Shown here: positions 34,090 to 42,439 of the stretch, in pieces | Layout of the letters: every line of letters begins with the position of its first letter | Position numbering within the stretch: the stretch's first letter is position 1 | NCBI GenBank assembly: GCA_937901905.1 | Contig: CALDIF010000063.1 | Span: 1-60,000, forward strand | DNA: 60,000 bases | Origin: an uncultured Porphyromonadaceae bacterium | Lineage (GTDB): Bacteria; Bacteroidota; Bacteroidia; Bacteroidales; Muribaculaceae | Direction: 5' to 3' | The notes under the pieces: model-generated | What the model was told of the DNA's origin: nothing | What the model saw: only the letters and a program-made list of their open reading frames with translations | The model's database searches: none | Made by a program: the position numbers and the translations under genes

Positions 34090-35100
34090 GACTTTTGAGA
34101 ATTTTAGTATTGTTCCTCCCCACGATAATCCCACTCCAAAGCCTGCAATTGCCACTACCTGTCCCGATGAAATTTTTTGATTATCAAGGCAATCTTTCAA
34201 CGCTATAAATACCGTTGAAGACACAGTGTTCCCTGTTTCTTCAATATTAATATAGAACTTATCTTTTTCTATCCGGCAAACTTTACGAATCGTATTAAGC
34301 ATGAATTTGTTGGCTTGGTGGAGCACATAATAGTCCACCTCGCCTTGGGCAACATCGTTTTTTACAAAGATAGCATCTAAAAGTCGTGGCACCACATCTA
34401 AAGTAAAATTGAATATCGCGCCACCATTCATGTATAAATAATCATCACGATTGACATGTCCCTCATCATCTACCATTTGTGCTCCGGTCTTCTCTTTTTG
34501 CCTTGCTGCACCTGTTTTGACGATGAGGCTCTCAGCTCCGGAACCATCTGTACCCAATACAAAATCCCCGATTTCGGCGAATCCGTCGGTTGAAATCAAG
34601 CACGCTGAAGCACCATCTCCAAAAATTGAGCGATTACTCTTATCGGCAGGGTGCAAATATTTGGTGTATGTTTCTGCAGTTATAAGCAAAACATTTTTTG
34701 CCATTCCTGACACAATAAGAGACTTCGCGAGAGCCAAACCATAAATACAACCCGAACAACCAAGATTATAATCAAAAGCACCTGCCGTTGTAGGAATACT
34801 TAACTTATGCTGCAGCAGACATGCAGATGATGGCAAGAAATAGTCAGGACTTTGTGTACATAACATCAAAAAGTCAATCTGCGAAGGTTCGATATTATAA
34901 TCATCAAATAGCCGTTTAGCGGCTCTATACGCCATGTCACTTGCCGTTTCGCCTTCTACGGTAACGTGACGTGAGAGTACCCCCACTTTTTGTGCAACTT
35001 TATCAACACTCCACTCGGGAAAATCTTCAACCAATTGTTCATTTGTCAGAACAGCCTCTGGCAGATAATAAGATATACCCTTGATATAAGCAGTCGTCAT
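34087..35100 (-). CDS. 3-oxoacyl-ACP synthase III-like condensing enzyme (second copy)
   Basis: 337 residues from the ATG at 35100. KAS III triad: Cys115 in YNLGCSGCIYG, His261 in LHQANKFML and Asn291 in ETGNTVSST. GDGASACLIS and GFGVGLSWGGTIL are typical. Residues around the Cys (LGCSG) are closer to canonical FabH (N-AC-G) than in the first copy, so the two may use different primers. It is last in an ACP, SDR, KAS III cassette with an overlapping or near-touching gene arrangement. Confidence 0.87.
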   Translation of the reverse strand: MTTAYIKGISYYLPEAVLTNEQLVEDFPEWSVDKVAQKVGVLSRHVTVEGETASDMAYRAAKRLFDDYNIEPSQIDFLMLCTQSPDYFLPSSACLLQHKLSIPTTAGAFDYNLGCSGCIYGLALAKSLIVSGMAKNVLLITAETYTKYLHPADKSNRSIFGDGASACLISTDGFAEIGDFVLGTDGSGAESLIVKTGAARQKEKTGAQMVDDEGHVNRDDYLYMNGGAIFNFTLDVVPRLLDAIFVKNDVAQGEVDYYVLHQANKFMLNTIRKVCRIEKDKFYINIEETGNTVSSTVFIALKDCLDNQKISSGQVVAIAGFGVGLSWGGTILKFSKV

Positions 35101-35105
35101 AATAT

Positions 35106-35858
35106 TCAAATTTTAGGAGCGCCACCCGTCAACTCAATGTTCGATCCGGTCATCCACCGCGAAGCGTCAGAAAGCAGATAAACAGTCAAATTGGCAACGT
35201 CATTTGGAGTGCCATAGGTTTTAAACAAATAGGTTTGTTGATCCGCCTCCAACATATCTTCTGTAACATCATGCTGATGTATCATATCAGTTTGAATCAT
35301 CGCAGGACTGATACAGTTGACCCTAATCAGACGAGGAGCCAATTCCACTTTAAGGCAATTCGCATAAGAAATTATAGCACCTTTTGTAGCACTATATATG
35401 GCATTCCCAATCCCTGCTGCTGCGTAAGCAAGAGACGCAATAAACACTATTGATGCACCTTTTTTTACTTTTTTCCGGGAGAGCAATGACGATTGCAGCA
35501 ATACGGGACCTTTGAAATTAACATCAAATTGAGTATCAATATCCTCTGCCGTTATCATCTTGCACACCGTGAGGTGTCTTATTCCGGCACAGTGAACTAT
35601 TCCGTCCAACTTGGGAAAACGTTCGATTGTATCAGAATAATCATTTATTTGAGTCAAATCAAGGCGGAATGAGACATGAGAATATCCATCTAACAAAGAC
35701 AATGTTTCACTTAAGCGCTTTTCGTCTCGCCCCACAGCAACAACACTCGCCCCCATTTTCGAGCAAGTAATAGCGATGCTTCTTCCGATACCGGACGAAG
35801 CACCGGTAACCAAAACTGTTTTCCCTTGCAGGGAAAATTGATTATCGTTACTATTCAC
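35106..35858 (-). CDS. Short-chain dehydrogenase/reductase (second cassette)
   Basis: 250 residues. Motifs are KTVLVTGASSGIGRSIA, IVHCAGI (in place of NNAG), the catalytic Ser/Tyr/Lys in ASLAYA...IYSATK, NCISPAMIQTDM and WMTGSNIELTGG. The NNAG-to-HCAG change is uncommon but found in capsule-locus SDRs. It overlaps the ACP stop by 4 bases. Paralogue of 28444-29217. The predicted role is reduction of the KAS III product on the adjacent ACP. Confidence 0.82.
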   Translation of the reverse strand: MNSNDNQFSLQGKTVLVTGASSGIGRSIAITCSKMGASVVAVGRDEKRLSETLSLLDGYSHVSFRLDLTQINDYSDTIERFPKLDGIVHCAGIRHLTVCKMITAEDIDTQFDVNFKGPVLLQSSLLSRKKVKKGASIVFIASLAYAAAGIGNAIYSATKGAIISYANCLKVELAPRLIRVNCISPAMIQTDMIHQHDVTEDMLEADQQTYLFKTYGTPNDVANLTVYLLSDASRWMTGSNIELTGGAPKI

Positions 35859-36082
35859 TTGGACTCAATCATGTGAAACAAATCTTCAACGGTAATACAG
35901 GATCTTATGTCTGCTCCGGTAACAGTCTTACCATACATCATTTTTGCCATAGCAATAACCGACATTCCTGTCAATGAACTCCACTCTTCGAGGTCATGAA
36001 AGATAGTGTCTTTTGCAATCTCACTAGGATCAGTGTCATCAAATTGCTCGGCGAAATTTGCCAAAAATTCATCAAAGTTCAT
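35855..36082 (-). CDS. Acyl carrier protein (third of three)
   Basis: 75 residues, first gene of the second ACP-SDR-KAS III cassette. It has NFAEQFDDTDPSEIAKDT, the phosphopantetheine serine in EWSSLTGM (Ser36), and ITVEDLFHMIESK. As in the second ACP, the residue before the modified serine is Ser rather than Asp. About 44 of 75 positions agree with the ACP at 29232-29462 in my hand alignment. Confidence 0.87.
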   Translation of the reverse strand: MNFDEFLANFAEQFDDTDPSEIAKDTIFHDLEEWSSLTGMSVIAMAKMMYGKTVTGADIRSCITVEDLFHMIESK

Positions 36083-36120
36083 ATTTTTATTATTAAGAAT
36101 TTATAATCGTTACGTTGTTT

Positions 36121-36175
36121 AATTCACTACTGATTACACGAATTCAACGAATTTCAATTAGCTTATTTGAGATTA
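36121..36175. repeat. One copy of the AT-rich intergenic repeat
   Basis: It runs from CACTACTGATTACACGAATT (36125-36144) through CGAATTTCAATTAGCTT, then diverges. It separates the ACP cassette from the glycosyltransferase upstream. Confidence 0.65.
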
Positions 36176-36182
36176 TGACTAA

Positions 36183-36938
36183 CTATTGATTACTCCAAAA
36201 GGATGATTTATCACCTTTTATACATTTGGAAATCTTGGAATAGAAACGGGTTCCTAATAATGGAACCAAAATATGAATGCGAAGGAAATTTAGAAATTTT
36301 GTCTTCGCTGACACCCAGGTTATAGTATGCCAATGTATTGTAACTGAATTATCTGTAATATGTAACTTCCCTGTTGTCAAACTTCTGCAGTGAAAATAAT
36401 CATCAGGATATACAATTGAACCGTCGTTTAGAACTTGATACACATTTTTCTTATTATAGCCCATTTTAGATAATTCATTTTGTATATAGGTATTATTGAC
36501 TTCCATATTAAAAGTCCCATCACTATTTACAAATGGCATTGCATCATAAATATCCAAAAGACCTCTAAATACAGGATTTGCTTTTTCAGAAAACATAACT
36601 ACCGACAAATATCCACTTTCATCAAGCGAATAACCTGCATAATTTTGACACAAGTCATCCGACCAACGCCGAATCACCTCAACATCTGTATCAAGATAAA
36701 ATCCACCGTAATTATATAAAGCCCATAAACGCACATAATCTGACACATGTGCATACTTTTTATTTGCATAAGCTTGACGAACGAATAGGCAGGCATTACT
36801 TATATCAAAAGACTCCTCATTCCACAATTTAAACTCATAGTCCGGTAAGAACTTTTTCCATGAGGCAATGCAAGTGAGGATTTTGGGCGGATATGGTTTC
36901 CGCCCAAACCATATATAATGAATAATTTTTGGTATCAT
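36183..36938 (-). CDS. GT32-type (DXD-containing) glycosyltransferase
   Basis: 251 residues. It starts MIPKIIHYIWFGRKPYP, the hallmark of capsule GT32/OCH1-like transferases. KYAHVSDYVRLWALYNYGG and the metal/nucleotide-sugar motif DTD in FYLDTDVEVI follow. The C-terminal part has ITIHWHT-like TIHWHTITW. The enzyme adds one hexose from a nucleotide sugar in the cytoplasm. Base composition is distinctly AT-rich compared with genes on either end of the locus. Similar in kind to 55488-56234. Confidence 0.85.
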   Translation of the reverse strand: MIPKIIHYIWFGRKPYPPKILTCIASWKKFLPDYEFKLWNEESFDISNACLFVRQAYANKKYAHVSDYVRLWALYNYGGFYLDTDVEVIRRWSDDLCQNYAGYSLDESGYLSVVMFSEKANPVFRGLLDIYDAMPFVNSDGTFNMEVNNTYIQNELSKMGYNKKNVYQVLNDGSIVYPDDYFHCRSLTTGKLHITDNSVTIHWHTITWVSAKTKFLNFLRIHILVPLLGTRFYSKISKCIKGDKSSFWSNQ

Positions 36939-37035
36939 TAACCTATTTGTTAATAAAAAACAACCACACCCAAATCGCGACTCTCAAGTTATCAAACATA
37001 CGTCTAAATTTCAACAGTTTCACAAACACAAGAAA

Positions 37036-38106
37036 TTATAATTCTAATAAAACTTGTAGATACTCACATTCCAACTTGTCTTTTATATAATTATCATATT
37101 TTGTTTCCCATAATCTAGCACAACAACTAACCTTATCATAATATTCCTCATTTAGACCATTTTTGTATATCGAAAACAATAATTCACTTAAGTCACTTAA
37201 ACTTTCCCCAATTATGTATCCGGTATCATACCGAGCCACTATTTTTGACATTATTGTTCCCACATTTGTAATAATTGGCGTTCTTAAAAACAGTGACTCA
37301 TAATACTTATTTGGTGCTGCATATTTGTGAGCAGGAGCGTTACTTACATAATATAGTGCCATTATAAAATCGGCATTCCCCATTAAGGTAAGTGCTGTTC
37401 GGTAGTCAACCTTACCATGATAAACAATTCTCTCACACCTTCTTGCACACTCTCGCACATAGTCTTCTAAACAACCTCCACTACCCGCAATGTCAAGAAC
37501 TGCAAACTTATTGCTCTCTACAAATTCGAGGACATTTTCAATCCCTCTAATATTTTGTTCAAATGTGCCTACATATGCTAATCTTATACAATTACTTCGA
37601 TGTTTATTTTGCCTAAACTCACCTGATAAAACCGGAACATTCTCAATTTCAAGAAAATGTTTAAAATCCGATTCTTGTAAACCGATTTGCTCTAATCTAT
37701 ATCGTGAAGGGATTATAAACAAATCACTTTGTCTACAAAGCCATCTTTCAAGTTTTTGAAACACGCCTCTATCGTACATGTCATAGACCAATTTTTTCCC
37801 AAAAAACTTAAATGGGAAAATAAAAATAAAAGTTTCAAAATTAGCCGCATGAATTATCGAATACTTATTCCATTTAGTAAAAAGATGCCAATACACAAAT
37901 AATGCGAAAAGAAAATTCCAGAATATTGACCGACCACCATATGCAGCATATCGCTTAAATGCATATTCATACGGTTCATCATGATTTTCCAATAATCTAT
38001 CCCATGATACCACAAAATAGTGGATATTTGAATCTTTGCACGCACGTACATATTTCTGCATTCGCACATCAGATGCAAGAGAACCTCTAGTTATATAACA
38101 AATCAT
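37036..38106 (-). CDS. GT4-like glycosyltransferase
   Basis: 356 residues. N-domain with ITRGSLASDVRMQKYVRAC and IIHAANFETFIFIFPFKFFG. C-domain with LAYVGTFEQNIRGIENVLEF, LDIAGSGGCLEDYV, VYHGKVDYRTALTLMGNADF and KYAAPNKYYESLFLRTPIIT, which holds the conserved Glu of the GT4 donor site. The typical GT4 E-x7-E is loose (PNKYYE). AT-rich like its neighbours. Its 3' end overlaps the start of the GT2 gene region by 4 bases in coupling arrangement. Confidence 0.75.
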   Translation of the reverse strand: MICYITRGSLASDVRMQKYVRACKDSNIHYFVVSWDRLLENHDEPYEYAFKRYAAYGGRSIFWNFLFALFVYWHLFTKWNKYSIIHAANFETFIFIFPFKFFGKKLVYDMYDRGVFQKLERWLCRQSDLFIIPSRYRLEQIGLQESDFKHFLEIENVPVLSGEFRQNKHRSNCIRLAYVGTFEQNIRGIENVLEFVESNKFAVLDIAGSGGCLEDYVRECARRCERIVYHGKVDYRTALTLMGNADFIMALYYVSNAPAHKYAAPNKYYESLFLRTPIITNVGTIMSKIVARYDTGYIIGESLSDLSELLFSIYKNGLNEEYYDKVSCCARLWETKYDNYIKDKLECEYLQVLLEL

Positions 38107-38984
38107 ATCGTTTTTTTACTTAATAAATAGTAATATAACACCAAACCGAATGGATATAACATAGTTACTGCCACCGATGAAATACTCTCTTGATATGGAG
38201 AGATCTTGGCAATTCTAGATTCAGCGATGAGATGAATATATTGTTTAATTCTCCATGGCATAGTTGTATACTTAAGGGATAGTCCAAGTTTTCGTAATTC
38301 CATGAAACTTCTAGGACTATTAAAATACTGGTTGATTATATTAGCACCCATCCCATCTTGCTGGTAATCTACATAACATAAGTTTTCATTTAGTAATAAG
38401 AATGGGTGGATCTGGTCTATCTTAAGTATTAAATATATTGGATTAAAATTCTTTTCGCCTTCAAATGTTGGTTGCGGATAAACTTGTTTTAATAAATCAA
38501 CTCGCATTACAATTTTTCTATCGCCGGAATTATGGTATTTTGACGACAATTCAGCAATATGCAATGTTTCAACATTGGGCAAAGGATTCCCAACAGGAAT
38601 ATCATCCTCACAATAATCTAACCCAATAATGCCCGCATACCTGTTACTTCCGTTTTTTCTCCAAAATGACACAATTTTTTCAACAGCATCGTCGGGCATC
38701 CAATCGTCACTGTCTATGCAAACGCACAATTCTGTATCCATATTGGCGATGGCGGTGTTATAACCGGTATGTAATCCTCCATTCTCTTTCCATATATATC
38801 GAATTGGTATCTTGCCCTCGGCAATCCACCCTTTCACCAACGCCTCGGTTCCATCGGTGCTGCCATCGTCAATCACAAGCCACTCGAAGTCTTTGCTCGT
38901 TTGCCTGCATAGGCTCGCATACGTGCGAGGCAGAGTGTGAGACCTGTTATATGTCGGGGTAAATACTGTCAGTGTCGGTTTCAT
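38103..38984 (-). CDS. GT2-family glycosyltransferase
   Basis: 293 residues from the ATG at 38984 (the longer frame begins inside the repeat). GT-A motifs are LTVFTPTYNRSHTLPRTYASL, LVIDDGSTDGT, the metal-binding CIDSDDWM (DSDD) and ENGGLHTGYNTAI. The end has a hydrophobic helix (VAVTMLYPFGLVLYYYLL). It is a cytoplasmic membrane-face transferase of unknown donor. It is preceded by two copies of the AT-rich repeat. Confidence 0.85.
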   Translation of the reverse strand: MKPTLTVFTPTYNRSHTLPRTYASLCRQTSKDFEWLVIDDGSTDGTEALVKGWIAEGKIPIRYIWKENGGLHTGYNTAIANMDTELCVCIDSDDWMPDDAVEKIVSFWRKNGSNRYAGIIGLDYCEDDIPVGNPLPNVETLHIAELSSKYHNSGDRKIVMRVDLLKQVYPQPTFEGEKNFNPIYLILKIDQIHPFLLLNENLCYVDYQQDGMGANIINQYFNSPRSFMELRKLGLSLKYTTMPWRIKQYIHLIAESRIAKISPYQESISSVAVTMLYPFGLVLYYYLLSKKTI

Positions 38985-38989
38985 ATCAA

Positions 38990-39107
38990 TCGGATTCAAC
39001 GAATTATTCAATTAGTGTAATTAGCTTAATTCGTAGTTAGATTTCACTACTAATTACACGAATTTATCGAATTATTTAATTAGGTTAATTGGCTTAATTC
39101 GTAGTTT
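38990..39107. repeat. Two copies of the AT-rich intergenic repeat
   Basis: Copies at about 38990-39044 and 39053-39107, with the shared CACTACTAATTACACGAATT and a terminal AATTCGTAGTT. The second overlaps the last codons and stop of the deacetylase gene (EIQTTN). Confidence 0.7.
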
Positions 39108-40065
39108 GAATTTCGCGACCGGCTTCACCCATTGTCAACGACCGCATTCCATACTTGTCACGACAAGAAGCAAAGTGCCGTAGCACTTCCTCTAAAAACT
39201 TACAATTTTCATCAACATTTGCACCGAAGTTATGTGGATGCCACCACAGGTGATACAACTCACCATGTTTAGCCGCATGAGTCATCTCTCTCTTTATGCG
39301 TCGCAGGCGCAGCGACTCCAACAGGGACAATCGCTGTGAGTATGGACGCAGGAAACGACTTGCCGGGACATTAATAACCCCATTGTCGGTCTTGATTTCA
39401 TCTAAAGCAAATGTCGAATATCCTCCTATATTCACATAACTATCAAGTAAACGACACACTCGCTGCCACAATGTTGCCCACCGACCGGAAACTGGATTAA
39501 AAAACTTCTTTGCATTGCCGCGATACACCTTGATGCCATGCTTCGAACAAACCGCGAGATAATCGCGATTCACCTCATTGCGAGGGAAAATAATACTCGT
39601 CGGTGTAAACCCGTGTGCGCGAGATATAGCGACGGCTCGCTCAAGATCGGCATCAAATTGTTCAACCGTCTGTCCCGCAGCTGTACAATAATAGTGACAA
39701 TAGGTGTGAGTCCCAAGTTCAATATTGGGATAGGATTTGAGTTTCTCTATCAACTGCGGTACAAAATATAAATGTTCATTTTCAACCTCTATTGCGTTGA
39801 TATAGCCGTTATTATAGGGTGATAAATTTGTTTGCTCGTATGACGGGGCTGTCGCCGGGATATTCCGCATAGCCTCTTGCTTGTCAATGTGCATCAACAA
39901 TCCGACCGGAGCTATAGTCGCATGAATTTCATATTTATCAAACAGGTCTAAGACTCGGTCTAAAACCTGTGGGACATGAGCGACATTAGTTCTGCCATAT
40001 CCCTGTGGGGTAGAGTTGTCTATCACTCCCCACATCACTTCAAAGTCAAGGCTTATCACAAACAT
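39094..40065 (-). CDS. Polysaccharide deacetylase (CE4/NodB-like)
   Basis: 323 residues. The NodB fold starts VISLDFEVMWG, where DFE replaces the usual DD of the metal/base motif. The zinc His pair is in LGTHTYCHYYC (H-x3-H). TSIIFPRNEVNRDYLAVCSKHGIKVYRGN is the usual motif 3 region, and LYHLWWHPHNFG gives the late catalytic His. It removes acetyl groups from N-acetyl sugars. No signal peptide is visible, so it would act in the cytoplasm on precursors or on lipid-linked intermediates. Its last codons come from the intergenic repeat. Confidence 0.8.
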   Translation of the reverse strand: MFVISLDFEVMWGVIDNSTPQGYGRTNVAHVPQVLDRVLDLFDKYEIHATIAPVGLLMHIDKQEAMRNIPATAPSYEQTNLSPYNNGYINAIEVENEHLYFVPQLIEKLKSYPNIELGTHTYCHYYCTAAGQTVEQFDADLERAVAISRAHGFTPTSIIFPRNEVNRDYLAVCSKHGIKVYRGNAKKFFNPVSGRWATLWQRVCRLLDSYVNIGGYSTFALDEIKTDNGVINVPASRFLRPYSQRLSLLESLRLRRIKREMTHAAKHGELYHLWWHPHNFGANVDENCKFLEEVLRHFASCRDKYGMRSLTMGEAGREIQTTN

Positions 40066-40135
40066 AGTCTATCGAATTGTAGGGTTGGAAGCGTATAGCA
40101 ATCAGTTCAATCGGCTTAATGCGTTGTAATTGGGG

Positions 40136-41125
40136 TCACCAGCACACTTCTCCATCACTGTCAGCGAGCGTCACGAGGCAAAAATCACGTGATTCGACCT
40201 CGTCTTTATGACCCTTTAATCGCTTATCGTTACCGATAATAGGGCGCGGACGACCCACTGAACGGAAACCGTTATGTTCCAAAACCTCATCGGTGACAGC
40301 CAGTGACGAACCGGTAATTAACATCGGAAGACGGAGATTCTTGGCTATCTGTGTCGCTGCATTGACGATTTGCTCAAAACGCCCTCCATGGCACAAATCA
40401 CACCGGAAATCCACAATAACCAATGCAGTGATGTGTTTCTTCACAATCGTACGCACCACAAAGTAATCATCACCATTTTCTATGCGATAGAACACATACT
40501 CATGCAACTGCGTGAAACGCCACCTCAAGAAGTCTATGTCACGTCCCACCTCAAACAGACCGGCATTAAACGGCTTATCCAAAACGGGGAAATCCGTTGC
40601 TTCCACCTTAACCCAGCGCGCCGCTCCCGTCATAACATTCTTGGGGAACTTAACAGCAGTAATATTTCCGCGCCACAGTGCAGTCGCTATATACAGAGGA
40701 TTAACCGGCTTTACATATTTGCGAATATGTCCTAACAGGTTCTTGCCCAATTTCAAATGAATACGTAACGCCGTGTCATTTGAACCGGTAGCAAAAATGT
40801 GGTTATGTCGCGCAATCGTTGTCAACAATAAGTCAAGACCCCAATTATCCTTTCTCAGTTCGTCATCGACAATAAGATCGAATTCCCAAACACCAACTTT
40901 TTTCTCGCCGGCACACCAATAGGTCATAGATGAGAAAAGTTCTTGTCCACATATTTGTTTTTTATCATCTTCTATGAGATAAGAGTCTGAAATTGCATCT
41001 AGGGATTTACTTGTCCACAGTTGCATATATCTCATCGCAAACCCTCTACTGCGCTCTGGGAACATCGCGCATTGATAATCCGCTAACGCTGCAATGTCAT
41101 TGAAATTGGCTGTGCGTATTTCCAT
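40136..41125 (-). CDS. GNAT-type acyltransferase-like protein
   Basis: 329 residues. The N-terminus MEIRTANFNDIAALADYQCAMFPE is a standard GNAT start, and VGVWEFDLIVDDELRKDNWGLDLLLTTIARH corresponds to the beta4/acetyl-CoA loop area, though the R/Q-x-x-G-x-G/A loop is degenerate (RKDNWG). A second half (LYEYVFYRIE...NGFRSVGRPRPII) suggests tandem GNAT-like folds. In polysaccharide loci such genes often lie beside deacetylases, as here. The substrate is unknown; an amino sugar is likely. Confidence 0.6.
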   Translation of the reverse strand: MEIRTANFNDIAALADYQCAMFPERSRGFAMRYMQLWTSKSLDAISDSYLIEDDKKQICGQELFSSMTYWCAGEKKVGVWEFDLIVDDELRKDNWGLDLLLTTIARHNHIFATGSNDTALRIHLKLGKNLLGHIRKYVKPVNPLYIATALWRGNITAVKFPKNVMTGAARWVKVEATDFPVLDKPFNAGLFEVGRDIDFLRWRFTQLHEYVFYRIENGDDYFVVRTIVKKHITALVIVDFRCDLCHGGRFEQIVNAATQIAKNLRLPMLITGSSLAVTDEVLEHNGFRSVGRPRPIIGNDKRLKGHKDEVESRDFCLVTLADSDGEVCW

Positions 41126-41159
41126 AATCTCAACTCTTTGTATAATTCACAATTAATTA

Positions 41160-41288
41160 TCACTACTAATTTCACGAATTTATCGAATTCCCAATTAGCT
41201 CAATTAGCTTAATTCGTAGTTCAACAATTAACTTTCACTACTGATTACACGAATTTATCGAATTCCCAATTAGCTCAATTCGTAGTTA
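41160..41288. repeat. Two copies of the AT-rich intergenic repeat
   Basis: Copies at about 41161-41222 and 41237-41288. Both have ATCGAATTCCCAATTAGCTC, a variant of the centre seen elsewhere, and end AATTCGTAGTT. They lie just past the polymerase gene stop. Confidence 0.75.
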
Positions 41289-41292
41289 TAGG

Positions 41293-42426
41293 TCAGCCTC
41301 GAAGATACATCAAGAACGTGAAACTTGCGTATGCTAACAGTATTAATCCGACCTTACGGTCTTGATCCTCCCAAATCTTGAATCGCAACAAAGGATAGGC
41401 GAACAACAACGGATATAAGAACCAAGAAAGGCTTGCAAATCTGTTGCTGAAAGAAGCTCGAATCACCATAACCCAAAATGCATTAGAGAGAATATAGGTA
41501 TTTGCTATCAAATTATACATCTTGTCCTGAAAGTTGCGCTTTACGGTCAAATACCACACAAACAATATCGGCATTGCACTATATAACAAGAAGTCCCAAC
41601 GAAAACCCATGTATGAGAAACGTTGCATGATATCATCGTCCTGACCTTTAATGTATGATTCTAATCTATCGTCAAACCCTAATCCAATAAAGAAATTCTC
41701 CACAGCATCTCCGGCAACAAGCGATATAATTATAGAACTTAACCAAAAAGCCATTGCATATCTCGGTTTTAATTTTGTCGTCCACGAAAAAAGAACTGCG
41801 ACAACAGGAAGCCATGCAGATCGATGTATGCTCACAGCCGATGTTAATAAAAGCATTGCTACGACTTTCCAAAGAGTTGCCCTCTCTAACAACGCTATTG
41901 CCAACAAGACCAATGATAGTGCCAAACCACTTCTAATTCCATTAGAACCACCTCCTATAAAAAGAAAGGCATCAATAAAGAACAACATTGATATCCACTC
42001 TTTGCCTTTCATTAGAGACCTACATACGAACAACATACAACCCGTATATAAAGTTTGAACAAGAACAAAAAAAGCGGATACTGATAATCCCAATTTATTA
42101 CTCACGTTCATTAACCACGTCCAACCCCATTCTTCATTCCAATCGATAGGGACAAGCATAGAACCACTTGTAAGATAGGCATTAACGTATGACTTAACAT
42201 CACTCTCTAACGCTTGGCTAATCATACCCCTTTCGATAATTTGAATACATATAAACCCGGCAAATAATGACAACACGAGTGCCATGGGTAAATCAACCTT
42301 GGACAGAGTAAGCACTCTATCTTCAGCGCGATTGATAAGGTGCAGTGCAGTCATTGAGCACAACGCAAACATCGTCCAATAGTGGACAGGGACTATCACC
42401 TCGGGGGGTAACAATAAGCCCAACAT
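41293..42426 (-). CDS. EpsG/Wzy-like polysaccharide polymerase
   Basis: 377 residues from the ATG at 42426. The frame extends to 42540, but that would overlap the acyltransferase gene by 101 bases; a GTG at 42438 is an alternative start. About ten membrane helices, with the EpsG signature FFIDAFLFIGGGSNGIRSGLALSLVLLAIALL and AVSIHRSAWLPVV. WLMNVSNKLGLS and FRWDFLLYSAMPILFVWYL are also typical. The enzyme polymerises undecaprenyl-linked repeat units at the periplasmic face. It is the only candidate polymerase that I find in the locus. Confidence 0.85.
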   Translation of the reverse strand: MLGLLLPPEVIVPVHYWTMFALCSMTALHLINRAEDRVLTLSKVDLPMALVLSLFAGFICIQIIERGMISQALESDVKSYVNAYLTSGSMLVPIDWNEEWGWTWLMNVSNKLGLSVSAFFVLVQTLYTGCMLFVCRSLMKGKEWISMLFFIDAFLFIGGGSNGIRSGLALSLVLLAIALLERATLWKVVAMLLLTSAVSIHRSAWLPVVAVLFSWTTKLKPRYAMAFWLSSIIISLVAGDAVENFFIGLGFDDRLESYIKGQDDDIMQRFSYMGFRWDFLLYSAMPILFVWYLTVKRNFQDKMYNLIANTYILSNAFWVMVIRASFSNRFASLSWFLYPLLFAYPLLRFKIWEDQDRKVGLILLAYASFTFLMYLRG

Positions 42427-42439
42427 AGACAAACACACA

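Noticed and set aside
32578..41288. CRISPR array, suggested by tandem ~60-bp repeats
   Set aside because: Repeat units are imperfect, adjacent without unique spacers of constant length, and scattered in separate gaps. No cas genes are present.
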